Below are positions 1 to 8,002 of a stretch of DNA of 42,166 nucleotides, in pieces. Origin of the DNA: an uncultured Lachnospiraceae bacterium. Lineage in GTDB: Bacteria; Bacillota; Clostridia; Lachnospirales; Lachnospiraceae. The position numbers and the translations under genes were made by a program. Position 1 is the stretch's first letter. Every line of letters begins with the position of its first letter. The stretch lies in contig CACWHK010000045.1 in assembly GCA_902760755.1 (NCBI GenBank), forward strand, positions 1 to 42,166. The letters are read 5' to 3'. The notes under the pieces were generated by a model. That model was given only the letters and a program-made list of their open reading frames with translations, made no database searches and had not been told where the DNA came from.

Positions 1-133
1 TACGGCTTTCTATATCCCCGCATTTGTTTCCCCCTTTCAAGTCCTATAGACTAACACTTGTTTTGCCCAAACCAATTATGACACAGCCTAACTATCATTT
101 CAACGACATTCTTAGGGGGTTTCAAATGACCTG

Positions 134-170
134 AAAAAAACTGACCGAAACCCCGGAAAGTTCGGTCAGT
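134..170 (-). terminator. Intrinsic terminator after the SleB-like gene
   Basis: A 10-bp perfect stem (arms 140-149 and 161-170) has an 11-base loop. Read on the minus strand it is followed by a run of seven T. It lies just past the stop codon of the SleB-like gene, so it should end that transcript. Bases 1-133 show no gene or other clear signal. Confidence 0.88.
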
Positions 171-196
171 GTGAAATGGACTGAATTTATTTTACC

Positions 197-1429
197 TTAG
201 TAGAACACGTGGGTTCCGATGATGGTGTAGTCACCGATGGCATCCAGATCCGCAACCCAGGTTGCACGGAAGTACAGGCACCCTCCGATGTTGTTATTTC
301 CCTCCAGTGCCTCACGTGCTGCCTTAAGACAGGACTCGGAACCGCCGGTCTTCAGTGCCCAGGAGAAGGATGACAGCTGGCAGCCCGTAAACTGATAGGG
401 TGCATAGATGACGTCCTCCAGCGTGGAGCCGTACTTGCCGGAACGAAGACGGTTCAGGACTACATTTGCAACGGCCAGCTGACCCTCGTAGGGCTCAACT
501 CCTGCCTCGCAGTAGGTGATGGCTGCCAGCAGATAAAGATCTGCCTTCATAGCCTCTTCCTTCTTCTCTTCTTCCTTTCGGATCTGCTCTTCCTTCCAGC
601 CGGTTACTGCACTGATCTCCTCCATGGAGAATGCGGTAACGGACTCTTCGGTAATATCAACATAGTCTGCAGATACATACCCGTAGGTTCCGTCTGCCAG
701 ACATACATAGTACCATCCGTCCTTCTTTTCCTCAACGAGTGCTCTCGTTCCCTTCGGGGAGATATATACAAGCTCCGCATCCGTAGATGCAGAGGTCCGA
801 ATGCACACATTCACGCCTGTGGTGGTTGCATAGGTGCCGATGGTCTCTTCCTCTCGAATGGAAGCAGCCTCTCCGGTCACCAGATAGGTGGAAACCACAT
901 ATCCGGTCACATCCCCGGACCGGATCTTCGTCCAGGAACCACTCTGCTCCAGAACCTCACCGGTGGCACCCTTGGGAAGACGTCCCACGATCTCGCCGCC
1001 GGTTGCAGCCGTAGCACGAACATTTACGTCCTCCTCCGTGCAAAGGAAGCCGCTGTAATTATCCTTGCGGGTATTTGCCAGAAGGCTTACATCCTTTGCA
1101 GTCAGGTCAACCGACTTTTCGTCGTTGATCACCTGCTCCAGCTCTTCCCTGGAAATGGTATCGATCATGCTGGGAGATTCCAGTGTCAGCTTTGCATCCA
1201 GCACATCTCCTGCTGTCTGATCCTGCTGCACCACCTCCACGATCTCTTCTTCCCCGGCCTTTTCTTCCTTCATGGAGGAAAGGAGACCGAAGCCAATCGC
1301 ACCGATCGCCACGACGGTCAGAAGGATCATCACGATCAGAGCATTCCGTACAAAGTAACGCCCCGAGAAGACATATCGCTTCAGGTTAAATTTCATCCGA
1401 TTCAGTTTGTACTCTGTCTTTTTGCTCAT
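197..1429 (-). CDS. Membrane-anchored SH3 / SleB-like cell wall hydrolase
   Basis: Predicted peptidoglycan hydrolase of the SleB (Hydrolase_2) type, 410 aa. A basic cytoplasmic N-terminus is followed by one membrane segment at about 27-51, so the rest should face the wall. Two bacterial SH3 domains follow (about 125-187 and 203-262, each with a VNVR/VCIR-type start and a closing GYV motif). After a Glu/Lys linker comes the C-terminal domain from about 296 to the end. It contains the family signature around Glu308 (TYCEAG), the likely catalytic acid, plus AVANVVLNR and FY-type conserved patches. SleB proteins are lytic transglycosylases best known from spore cortex lysis. The SH3 plus membrane-anchor form is common in vegetative clostridial cells, so a germination role should not be assumed. 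A promoter lies upstream at 1480-1508 and a terminator downstream, suggesting a single-gene unit. Confidence 0.88.
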   Translation of the reverse strand: MSKKTEYKLNRMKFNLKRYVFSGRYFVRNALIVMILLTVVAIGAIGFGLLSSMKEEKAGEEEIVEVVQQDQTAGDVLDAKLTLESPSMIDTISREELEQVINDEKSVDLTAKDVSLLANTRKDNYSGFLCTEEDVNVRATAATGGEIVGRLPKGATGEVLEQSGSWTKIRSGDVTGYVVSTYLVTGEAASIREEETIGTYATTTGVNVCIRTSASTDAELVYISPKGTRALVEEKKDGWYYVCLADGTYGYVSADYVDITEESVTAFSMEEISAVTGWKEEQIRKEEEKKEEAMKADLYLLAAITYCEAGVEPYEGQLAVANVVLNRLRSGKYGSTLEDVIYAPYQFTGCQLSSFSWALKTGGSESCLKAAREALEGNNNIGGCLYFRATWVADLDAIGDYTIIGTHVFY

Positions 1430-1479
1430 AACCTAAAAACTCTATCATTAACCCAATGTTACATATTTGTTACAGACGT

Positions 1480-1508
1480 ATCCTATCATGCACCCCGAAC
1501 CATGTCAA
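1480..1508 (-). promoter_or_regulatory. Sigma-A-type promoter for the SleB-like gene
   Basis: On the minus strand a perfect TTGACA (1503-1508) is followed after 17 bases by TAGGAT (1480-1485). The predicted start is about 45 bases ahead of the ATG at 1429. The -35 hexamer also resembles the TTGACATAA words repeated upstream at 1604-1758. Confidence 0.6.
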
Positions 1509-1563
1509 TAGATGGTTTGCCAATCATTTTAAAATCAAACCACCCCGTTTTGTATAATATATA

Positions 1564-1599
1564 CAAAAAACGAGTGAAAAAACCGCTTTCCACCCGTTT
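1564..1599 (-). terminator. Probable terminator after the amidase-like gene
   Basis: Arms 1568-1576 and 1591-1599 pair with one mismatch. On the minus strand the hairpin is followed by a run of six T. It is about 210 bases past the stop of the amidase-like lipoprotein gene, with the iterated TTATGTMAAC words in between. Confidence 0.5.
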
Positions 1600-1603
1600 C
1601 TCG

Positions 1604-1758
1604 TTATGTAAATCGACTATGTTATGTCAATTGAAAAATAATATGTCAACCGTTTCTCACTATTATGTCAACCACTTTTCGTCATTTATGTAAACCGCGT
1701 CTGATAGTTATGTAAACGAATTTCCGTTATGTCAACCTGCAAATTCACGTTATGTTAT
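1604..1758. repeat. Eight iterated TTATGTMAAC-type words
   Basis: Words of the form TTATGTCAAC or TTATGTAAAC (minus strand GTTGACATAA or GTTTACATAA) begin at about 1604, 1622, 1641, 1663, 1686, 1708, 1727 and 1750. All are in one orientation and spaced 18-23 bases apart, about two helical turns. The sequence between words is poorly conserved. The 380-base gap that contains them (1430-1809) has no gene. Such iterons are typical of multi-site protein binding, for example the subterminal ends of IS21-like elements. No transposase gene is present here, so the identity is open. Confidence 0.7.
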
Positions 1759-1809
1759 CCGAAACTGTTAACTTTATTACTATTTTATTACGACACACTT
1801 CGACACACT

Positions 1810-2898
1810 TTACTCCTCCGGAAGCTCCTCCGTGGTAGTCTCCTCCGTAGTGGCTTCCTCCGTGGTCACCTCTTCCGTCGGAGTCTCGCCCTTCTCATCG
1901 ATATACTTAAAGTAGGCATCGATCCCGTTGGCGATCCCCTCTGCCAGCTTCTCCTGATACTCTTCCCTGGCCAGATGCTGATCCTCATCCCCATTGGAAA
2001 GGAAGCCCAGCTGGATCGTGGCAGCCGGTCGTTTCGCGTGGTTCAGGAAGACGGTCTTATCCGTCTGGTAGACGCCAAGACGTGTGGCGCCGGTGGCAAG
2101 ACAGGTATCCGTAAGAAGCATGTTGGCCAGATAGAAGCTGTCCTGATACATGTCCTTGGTGGAGGGATTCGTTGCGGAGGCGATGAGACTGAACACACCC
2201 TTGGATTCCGCGTTTGAGGATGCACTTGCGGTAAGCCGCACCAGGATCTCGGCGTCACTCCGGTTTCCCATCAGTGCACGTTCTGCATTGCTGATATTCA
2301 CAGTATCCGCCGTTCTGGAAAGGACTACCGTATAGCCCTTTTGCTCCAGCTCCTTCTGCAGCTTCTTTGCCACCGAAAGGGTCAGCTCATATTCGAAGAG
2401 ACCGGAGCTTACTCCGACAGATGCTCTTCCCATCTTCGCCTTGCTGTTTTCCGATTCCGGATCATCCTCCGGGAACAGGCCTTCCTTTTCCGCATTTGCG
2501 TTGATCTGCTTTGCAGGGTCGATAAAGACGATATGCTGATTCTCCGCGGTCTTATGCTCCGTAATCCACTCTATGGTGGTTTCCTTTACATTTGCGCTCT
2601 TTACATAGAGGGTCGTATCATTCAGGCGGATCCTGGTCCAGGGGCCCTTCACTCCGGTTCTGGAAAGGTCCACGCCCTTCTTCAGATTCCCGTACACCTC
2701 GGCTTCTTCCTCCGGCATGCGGTAGATCTTCGTATCATCCTTCGTGGTTTCGATATAATCCTTCTTTGCCTCAAATCCGGCGGAAATATCCTCCGGCTCC
2801 TCCGTGGTTACTGTTTCCTTCTTCCCACAGGCCGTAACAAAAAGGACCAGAAAGCTAAGGAGCAGCACACAGAACAGCCTTCTTTTATTCAGTTTCAT
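1810..2898 (-). CDS. Lipoprotein with amidase_3 fold, probably catalytically dead
   Basis: 362 aa. The N-terminus is a lipoprotein signal with lipobox VTAC, so Cys24 should be lipidated and the protein held on the outer face of the membrane. An SH3-like segment follows at about 46-105, then an N-acetylmuramoyl-L-alanine amidase (amidase_3) domain at about 121-335, then a Thr/Glu-rich tail. The fold is recognisable from spacing and from GYTVVLSRTAD, NAERA and GFLSN. The active site is not intact. The DPGHGG motif reads DPAKQ (Lys130 where the first zinc His belongs), the second zinc His motif reads RLTAS (Thr223), and the Glu before GFLSN is Gln296. Only Glu169 appears retained. I infer a non-enzymatic role such as wall binding or regulation of a true amidase. 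It lies just downstream of queA. Confidence 0.82.
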   Translation of the reverse strand: MKLNKRRLFCVLLLSFLVLFVTACGKKETVTTEEPEDISAGFEAKKDYIETTKDDTKIYRMPEEEAEVYGNLKKGVDLSRTGVKGPWTRIRLNDTTLYVKSANVKETTIEWITEHKTAENQHIVFIDPAKQINANAEKEGLFPEDDPESENSKAKMGRASVGVSSGLFEYELTLSVAKKLQKELEQKGYTVVLSRTADTVNISNAERALMGNRSDAEILVRLTASASSNAESKGVFSLIASATNPSTKDMYQDSFYLANMLLTDTCLATGATRLGVYQTDKTVFLNHAKRPAATIQLGFLSNGDEDQHLAREEYQEKLAEGIANGIDAYFKYIDEKGETPTEEVTTEEATTEETTTEELPEE

Positions 2899-2937
2899 TC
2901 CGGTGCCTCCTTTCCGATTTCCGATCCCCGATTCCGA

Positions 2938-4035
2938 TCAGAGCAGCAGCATGGCATCTCCGAAGGAGAAAAAGCGATACCGCTCCTCCACCGCGGTTTC
3001 ATATGCCCGGAGCACATGCTCCCGGTCATAAAATGCAGAAACCAGCATGATCAGCGTCGACTGGGGCAGATGAAAATTCGTGATCAGCGAATCCACTACC
3101 CGGAACCGATAGCCGGGATAGAGGAAAATGTCGGTCCATCCGCTGCAGGCCCGAAGGGGCATAAAGCCTTCCTCCCCGGTTTCCGCCCAGGTCACATGCT
3201 CCGCAGTACCCTCTTCTCCTGCCGCTTTCGCCGCCTGTACATTTGCTACGGTTTCGAGAGTTCTCGTGCTGGTGGTCCCCACCGAGATTACCCGCTTTCC
3301 CTCGGCTTTCGTCCGGTTGATCAGCTCAGCAGCCTCCTCGGACAGCTCATAGTATTCGCTGTGCATATGATGCTCTTCGATGGTATCCACCTTCACGGGC
3401 CGGAAGGTCCCGAGGCCCACATGCAGGGTAAGTCTTGCGATCCGTACACCCTTTTCCTCCAGGGAAGCAAGAAGCTCCGGAGTAAAATGCAGTCCCGCCG
3501 TCGGTGCAGCTGCCGAGCCCTCATGGGTTGCATACACCGTCTGATACCGGTCCTTATCCTGTAATTTATGGGTGATATACGGCGGAAGGGGCATCTCCCC
3601 GAGACGGTCCAGAAGCTCCTCCCAGATCCCTTCATAGGTAAAACGAACCAGCCGGTTGCCGTCCTCCAGCACCTTCTCGATGGTTCCGGTTAAAAGACCA
3701 TCTCCGAAGGAAACCACAGCCCCCGGCCGAAGCTTCTTGCCGGGACGGACCAGAGCCTCCCAGACGTTGTCCCCGTGATTCCGGAGCAGCAGCACCTCCA
3801 CTGCCGCACCTGTATCCGGTTTCACGCCAAGAAGACGCGCAGGGATTACCTTCGTGTCATTGATCACCAGGCAGTCTCCGGGGTTTAGGTACTCCCCGAT
3901 ATCCCGGAAATGCCGGTGTGTTATGGTATTCTTCTTTCTGTCAAGGACCATGAGCCGCGAATCGCTGCGCCGCTCCAGAGGATCCTGGGCAATCAGCTCC
4001 TCGGGGAGCTCATAGTCAAAGTCGGATACTTTCAT
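2938..4035 (-). CDS. queA: S-adenosylmethionine:tRNA ribosyltransferase-isomerase QueA
   Basis: 365 aa, normal family length. QueA transfers and isomerises the ribosyl group of S-adenosylmethionine onto 7-aminomethyl-7-deazaguanine at tRNA position 34, giving epoxyqueuosine in the cytoplasm. Recognisable blocks are the start [44 protein letters not shown], the [10 protein letters not shown] segment and the [18 protein letters not shown] block near the C-terminus. The Shine-Dalgarno is weak (GAGAG), but the family-typical start [11 protein letters not shown] supports this ATG. It is downstream of pheT across a hairpin repeat, and upstream of the amidase-like lipoprotein by 39 bases. No other queuosine gene is in the window. 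Confidence 0.97.
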   Translation of the reverse strand: MKVSDFDYELPEELIAQDPLERRSDSRLMVLDRKKNTITHRHFRDIGEYLNPGDCLVINDTKVIPARLLGVKPDTGAAVEVLLLRNHGDNVWEALVRPGKKLRPGAVVSFGDGLLTGTIEKVLEDGNRLVRFTYEGIWEELLDRLGEMPLPPYITHKLQDKDRYQTVYATHEGSAAAPTAGLHFTPELLASLEEKGVRIARLTLHVGLGTFRPVKVDTIEEHHMHSEYYELSEEAAELINRTKAEGKRVISVGTTSTRTLETVANVQAAKAAGEEGTAEHVTWAETGEEGFMPLRACSGWTDIFLYPGYRFRVVDSLITNFHLPQSTLIMLVSAFYDREHVLRAYETAVEERYRFFSFGDAMLLL

Positions 4036-4051
4036 ATTCTCTCATTTCATG

Positions 4052-4152
4052 GAATCCTTCGCACTGGACGATCAGGATGATATAGAGATCCTTCGCACTG
4101 CGTGCTCAGGATGACATGAAGATGTCATTCTGAGTGCGAAGCACGAAGAATC
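4052..4152. repeat. Hairpin repeat, three half-elements (GA-paired family)
   Basis: Three half-elements fill the queA-pheT gap: 4052-4081, 4087-4116 and, inverted, 4122-4152. The last two form a large inverted repeat. Each half is itself a hairpin: a stem ATYCT/AGRAT, then GA facing GA, then an inner stem with a GNA loop, for example GTGC-GAA-GCAC at 4122-4152. The family recurs at 6624, 23717, 24019-24096 and 31215-31289. Confidence 0.85.
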
Positions 4153-4158
4153 TTTTAA

Positions 4159-6591
4159 TTACGCTCTCAGGGTAATCCCCTTCTCACCGAGTGCTGCCAG
4201 CATCTTGTCGATCTTCTCATTTACTTCCGCATCTGCAAGGGTACGATCCTTTGCACGGAACATCAGGCTGTAGGCCAGAGACTTCTTGCCCTCGCCCAGC
4301 TGCTCACCCTCGTATACATCAAAGAGGGTTACGGACTCCAGGATCTCACCGCCGTTCTTCTTCAGAAGCTTCTCGATATCACCTGCAAGAACCGACTTAT
4401 CCGCTACCAGTGCAAGGTCGCGGGATGCACCCGGGAACTTGGCAACGCCAACGTACTTGATATCAAATCTGGAAAGCATGGTCACGGTCTGCATATCCAG
4501 AACCGCAACATAGCTGTCTCCCTTCATGTCGAAGTTCTCAACTGTCTCCGGATGTACCTGTCCCAGGAATCCGATCTCCAGCTTCCCCTTCACGATCTTC
4601 GCCTGACGACCCGGATGCAGATACGGATACTCACTTGTGGGAACGTAGTCCACTTCCTTACCGAAGGAAAGATGATCAAACAGCTCCTCCAGAACGCCCT
4701 TCAGGGTGTAGAAGTCACCGTCACCGTACATACCCAGAGTCAGCATCGGCTTCTCATCCGGAAGCTCCGTCAGCGGAAGTGCCTTCGGGATATACACATT
4801 TCCGACCTCATAGAGACGGACATTCTTGTTCCGACGATTGTAGTTGGTTGCCAGAGAGGTCAGCATACCGGCCAGCGGTGTGGTCCGCATGATACTGAAG
4901 TCCTCACCCAGAGGATTGCTGATCTCGATGGCCGAGCGAAGCGGATGATCCGCCGGAAGCAGCAGCTTATCGAATACCTTCGGGCTCTCGAAGGAGTAAT
5001 TCATGGTACCGGAGAAGCCGTTTGCCTCCACCAGGGTACGTGCGATTCCCTGAATCTGACGATTGTAGGGGATACCGCCGATACCCGCATTGACCGTGGT
5101 CAGTGTGGACGGGATCTTATCATAGCCGTAGAAACGAGCCACCTCCTCTGCCAGATCTGCCATGCAGCGAAGATCCTGACGCCAGGTGGGGATGGTCAGC
5201 ATTTCCGTCTCCTTGTTGTAGGTAAGGCCCAGAGCCTCAAAGATATGAAGCATCTCTTCCACGGAAACAGAAAGGCCCAGCAGGCGGTTCATCTTCTCCG
5301 GCTCAAAGGGCAGCTCCCAGGGAGCAACCGGATTCGGGTAAACATCCACCTTGCCCTGCAGAACCTCGCCGCAGCCCATCTCCTCGATCAGCTGGCAGGC
5401 ACGGTTGATGGCCTCCTCCGCCAGGTTCGGGTCCAGCCCCTTCTCGAACTTGCCGGCTGCATCCGTCCGAAGGCCGAGACGACGCTCGGAGAGACGGATA
5501 TTCGTTCCGTCGAAGCAGGCAGCCTCGAACAGGAGGGTTGTCATGGAATCCGTAACCATGGAGTTCTCGCCACCCATGATACCACCGATGGCTACCTCCT
5601 TCTCTCCGTCACAGATCATCAGTACATTTTCGTCCAGCGTACGCTCTACGCCGTCCAGTGTCTTAAACACGTCACCGTTCTTTGCACGCTTCACAATGAT
5701 CTTATGTCCTGCGATGGTGTCCAGATCGAAGGCATGCATGGGCTGGCCGTACTCTTCCATCACGTAATTGGTGATATCCACGATGTTATTGATGGAACGG
5801 ATGCCCTGAGCGCGCAGGCGGTGCTGCAGCCACTTCGGTGACGGTGCGATCTTCACGTTCTTAACCACACGCGCGATATAACGCTTGCAAAGATCCGGAT
5901 CCTGAATCTCCACGGAGATATAATCCTCCGTCTTCTCCGGGCACTTCGCCTCTACCTTCACCTCCGGCGGATAGAAGGGCAGGTCAAATGTAACTGCCGC
6001 CTCTCTTGCCATACCGATGATGGAGAAGCAGTCCACACGGTTGGAGGTGATCTCATACTCTACATTTGTATCATCCAGACCGAGAGCAGCCACTGCATCA
6101 TCTCCCGGCTTAACATCCGCATCCTCGGGGAAGACATAGACGCCGTCCTCCGGTGCCTCCGGATAGAGGTCCCGGGTGGAGCCCAGCTCTTCGATGGCGC
6201 ACATCATACCGAAGGACTCAACGCCGCGAAGCTTGCCCTTCTTGATCTTAATACCATCCGGCGGAGGTGTGCTTCCGTCATGACCGCCGGCAACCTTACC
6301 GCCGTCCAGAACCGTCGGAACCACGTCACCGACCTTCACATTCGGTGCACCGGTAACGATCTGGATCGGAGCCTCTGCTCCAACGTCCACCTGACATACC
6401 ACCAGCTTATCTGCATCCGGATGACGCTCGATGGAAAGGATCTTTCCTACTACGATCTTCTCCAGATTCTTATTATATACCGTATGGCTCTCCACATGAG
6501 AACCGGACAGGGTGATCCGGTCCACGAACTCACGGGGAGTCACATCCAGGTCCGGAACATATGCTTTAATCCACGAAAGGGGTGTATTCAT
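4159..6591 (-). CDS. pheT: Phenylalanyl-tRNA synthetase beta subunit
   Basis: 810 aa, usual for the long bacterial beta subunit. It pairs with PheS as an alpha2-beta2 enzyme charging tRNA-Phe. The beta chain gives tRNA binding and editing of mischarged Tyr. Visible domains are an EMAP-like tRNA-binding domain at about 40-150 (GKILSIERHPDADKLVVCQV), B3/B4 editing domain at about 210-400 (VEYEITSNRVDCFS, NIVDITNYVMEEYGQPMHAFD), B5 at about 400-475, the catalytic-like core at about 490-690, and the ferredoxin-fold anticodon-binding domain at the end (FPGASRDLALV, SLAYSLMFRAKDRTLAD). pheS lies 66 bases upstream, separated by one hairpin repeat, and both should be under the Phe T-box. Confidence 0.98.
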   Translation of the reverse strand: MNTPLSWIKAYVPDLDVTPREFVDRITLSGSHVESHTVYNKNLEKIVVGKILSIERHPDADKLVVCQVDVGAEAPIQIVTGAPNVKVGDVVPTVLDGGKVAGGHDGSTPPPDGIKIKKGKLRGVESFGMMCAIEELGSTRDLYPEAPEDGVYVFPEDADVKPGDDAVAALGLDDTNVEYEITSNRVDCFSIIGMAREAAVTFDLPFYPPEVKVEAKCPEKTEDYISVEIQDPDLCKRYIARVVKNVKIAPSPKWLQHRLRAQGIRSINNIVDITNYVMEEYGQPMHAFDLDTIAGHKIIVKRAKNGDVFKTLDGVERTLDENVLMICDGEKEVAIGGIMGGENSMVTDSMTTLLFEAACFDGTNIRLSERRLGLRTDAAGKFEKGLDPNLAEEAINRACQLIEEMGCGEVLQGKVDVYPNPVAPWELPFEPEKMNRLLGLSVSVEEMLHIFEALGLTYNKETEMLTIPTWRQDLRCMADLAEEVARFYGYDKIPSTLTTVNAGIGGIPYNRQIQGIARTLVEANGFSGTMNYSFESPKVFDKLLLPADHPLRSAIEISNPLGEDFSIMRTTPLAGMLTSLATNYNRRNKNVRLYEVGNVYIPKALPLTELPDEKPMLTLGMYGDGDFYTLKGVLEELFDHLSFGKEVDYVPTSEYPYLHPGRQAKIVKGKLEIGFLGQVHPETVENFDMKGDSYVAVLDMQTVTMLSRFDIKYVGVAKFPGASRDLALVADKSVLAGDIEKLLKKNGGEILESVTLFDVYEGEQLGEGKKSLAYSLMFRAKDRTLADAEVNEKIDKMLAALGEKGITLRA

Positions 6592-6623
6592 TTTCTTATT
6601 CCTCCAATATTAACCCGTTTAAA

Positions 6624-6652
6624 GATCCTTCGCCATACGGCTCAGGATGACA
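6624..6652 (-). repeat. Single hairpin repeat half-element between pheS and pheT
   Basis: Minus-strand stem ATCCT/AGGAT enclosing GA opposite GA and a GCC/GGC inner stem. It belongs to the same family as 4052-4152. It sits in the short pheS-pheT spacer, where it could stabilise an mRNA end or dampen read-through. Confidence 0.75.
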
Positions 6653-6657
6653 GTCCA

Positions 6658-7674
6658 TTAGAACTGGCTCAGGAACCGTACGTCGTTCTCGTACAGCAGC
6701 CGCATGTCATCGATCTCATACTTCAGCAGAGCCACACGCTCGAGGCCGATACCGAAGGCAAAGCCGGAGTAAACCTCCGGGTCGATGCCGCACATTTCCA
6801 GAACGTGCGGATGCACCATACCGCAGCCCAGGATCTCGATCCATCCGGAACCCTTGCAGACGCCGCAGCCCTTTCCGCCGCACTTGAAGCAGGTGACATC
6901 CACCTCAGCCGAAGGCTCGGTGAAGGGGAAATGATGGGGACGCAGCTTCGTCTTGGTATTCGGTCCGAAGAACTCCTGTGCAAACTGATCCAGAGTTCCC
7001 TTCAGATCCGCCATGGTCACGCCCTGACCAACCACAAGACCCTCCACCTGATGGAAAGAGGGGCTGTGGGTTGCATCCACCTCGTCCGACCGGAACACGC
7101 GTCCCGGAGAAATGATCTTGATGGGCAGCTTGCCCTTCTCCATGATACGGGCCTGTACCGAAGAGGTCTGGGTCCGAAGAAGGATATCCTTTGTGATATA
7201 GAACGTATCCTGCTCATCCTTAGCCGGATGGTTGGCAGGAATGTTCAGAAGTTCGAAATTGTAGCGGTCGTACTCAACCTCAGGGCCTTCCACAACCTCA
7301 TATCCCATACCGATAAATACACGTTCCAGATCCTCCAGGGCGATCTGATTCGGGTGTCTATGCCCGCGGATCGCACGCTTACCCGGAAGAGTGACATCGA
7401 TGGTCTCTCTCTTCAAACGCTCGGTCAGCAGGGCATGCTTTAGGGCCTGCCGTTTTTCGTTCAGTTTTTCTTCCAGCGCTGCACGTACCTCATTGACCTG
7501 CTGTCCCACCTTCGGACGTTCCTCTGCGGAAAGATCTTTCATTCCCTTCAGGATCTGGGTCAGCTCGCCCTTCTTTCCGAGAATCCCTACACGGATCTCC
7601 TCCAGCGACTCGGCGCTGGATGCCTCGGCGATCTTCCTTTCCGCTGCTTCCTTAATGCTTTGAAGCGTGTTCAT
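6658..7674 (-). CDS. pheS: Phenylalanyl-tRNA synthetase alpha subunit
   Basis: 338 aa, the usual length. It is the catalytic class II chain of Phe-tRNA synthetase. An N-terminal coiled-coil (about 1-85) precedes the aminoacylation core, with [14 protein letters not shown], motif 2 around [25 protein letters not shown], a small [14 protein letters not shown] cysteine cluster and motif 3 [17 protein letters not shown] place the start at the ATG at 7674 ([12 protein letters not shown]). It follows AAGGAGG at 7681-7687. A longer reading frame to 7749 would translate through the T-box terminator and is not credible. It is the first gene of pheS-pheT, probably continuing into queA. Confidence 0.97.
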   Translation of the reverse strand: MNTLQSIKEAAERKIAEASSAESLEEIRVGILGKKGELTQILKGMKDLSAEERPKVGQQVNEVRAALEEKLNEKRQALKHALLTERLKRETIDVTLPGKRAIRGHRHPNQIALEDLERVFIGMGYEVVEGPEVEYDRYNFELLNIPANHPAKDEQDTFYITKDILLRTQTSSVQARIMEKGKLPIKIISPGRVFRSDEVDATHSPSFHQVEGLVVGQGVTMADLKGTLDQFAQEFFGPNTKTKLRPHHFPFTEPSAEVDVTCFKCGGKGCGVCKGSGWIEILGCGMVHPHVLEMCGIDPEVYSGFAFGIGLERVALLKYEIDDMRLLYENDVRFLSQF

Positions 7675-7690
7675 GTTTTTTCCTCCTTGA

Positions 7691-7960
7691 AAAAAGATAC
7701 GTCCCTCTGCCATAACTGGCAGAGGGACGATTAACAACCGTGGTACCACCCTCCTTCCGGCACATCGTACCGGCTCTCGTGGGAAGCTTAACGCGCTCTC
7801 TCTACGGCAGGACCTACTGATCGGTTCAATCCCGCGGCTCCGGTGTGAAATTTCGGGGACTGCCGTCGGTCGGGGTTCCAGCCATGCTCCGACTCTCTGT
7901 TCGACTACTGCCGTTCCTTACTTTGCACCATCATTGCCTTTGCATATTCAATTCTGACGG
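7691..7960 (-). promoter_or_regulatory. T-box riboswitch, Phe-specific, controlling pheST
   Basis: Leader of pheS. The conserved T-box word GGTGGTACCACGG lies at about 7737-7750 on the minus strand. It is followed by a 12-bp perfect terminator stem (arms 7700-7711 and 7718-7729) and a T-rich run, and upstream are the AGTA, AGAGAG and ATGGCTGGAA stem I elements. The specifier is most likely TTC (7849-7847), followed by ACACCGGAGCCG. TTC is a Phe codon, matching the gene. Uncharged tRNA-Phe should stabilise the antiterminator and let pheS be read. Confidence 0.93.
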
Positions 7961-7965
7961 TTTGC

Positions 7966-7994
7966 ATCATAACACAAGCCGTGTCAGATGTCAA
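7966..7994 (-). promoter_or_regulatory. Promoter of the pheST T-box transcript
   Basis: Perfect TTGACA at 7989-7994, 17-base spacer, then TATGAT at 7966-7971 on the minus strand. It sits just after the stop codon of the acidic membrane protein gene, so pheST does not need read-through from that gene. Confidence 0.85.
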
Positions 7995-8002
7995 AGCAAA
8001 CC

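Noticed and set aside
1502-1693. 63-codon plus-strand frame in the iteron region
   Set aside because: It is low-complexity, has no ribosome site, and is made of the repeated words.
1604-1758. CRISPR array
   Set aside because: The repeated word is only about 10 bases, spacing is 18-23 bases and the intervening sequence is too short for spacers. No cas gene is present.
7675-7749. N-terminal extension of pheS by 25 codons
   Set aside because: It would translate the T-box terminator stem. The ATG at 7674 has a strong Shine-Dalgarno and the family start.
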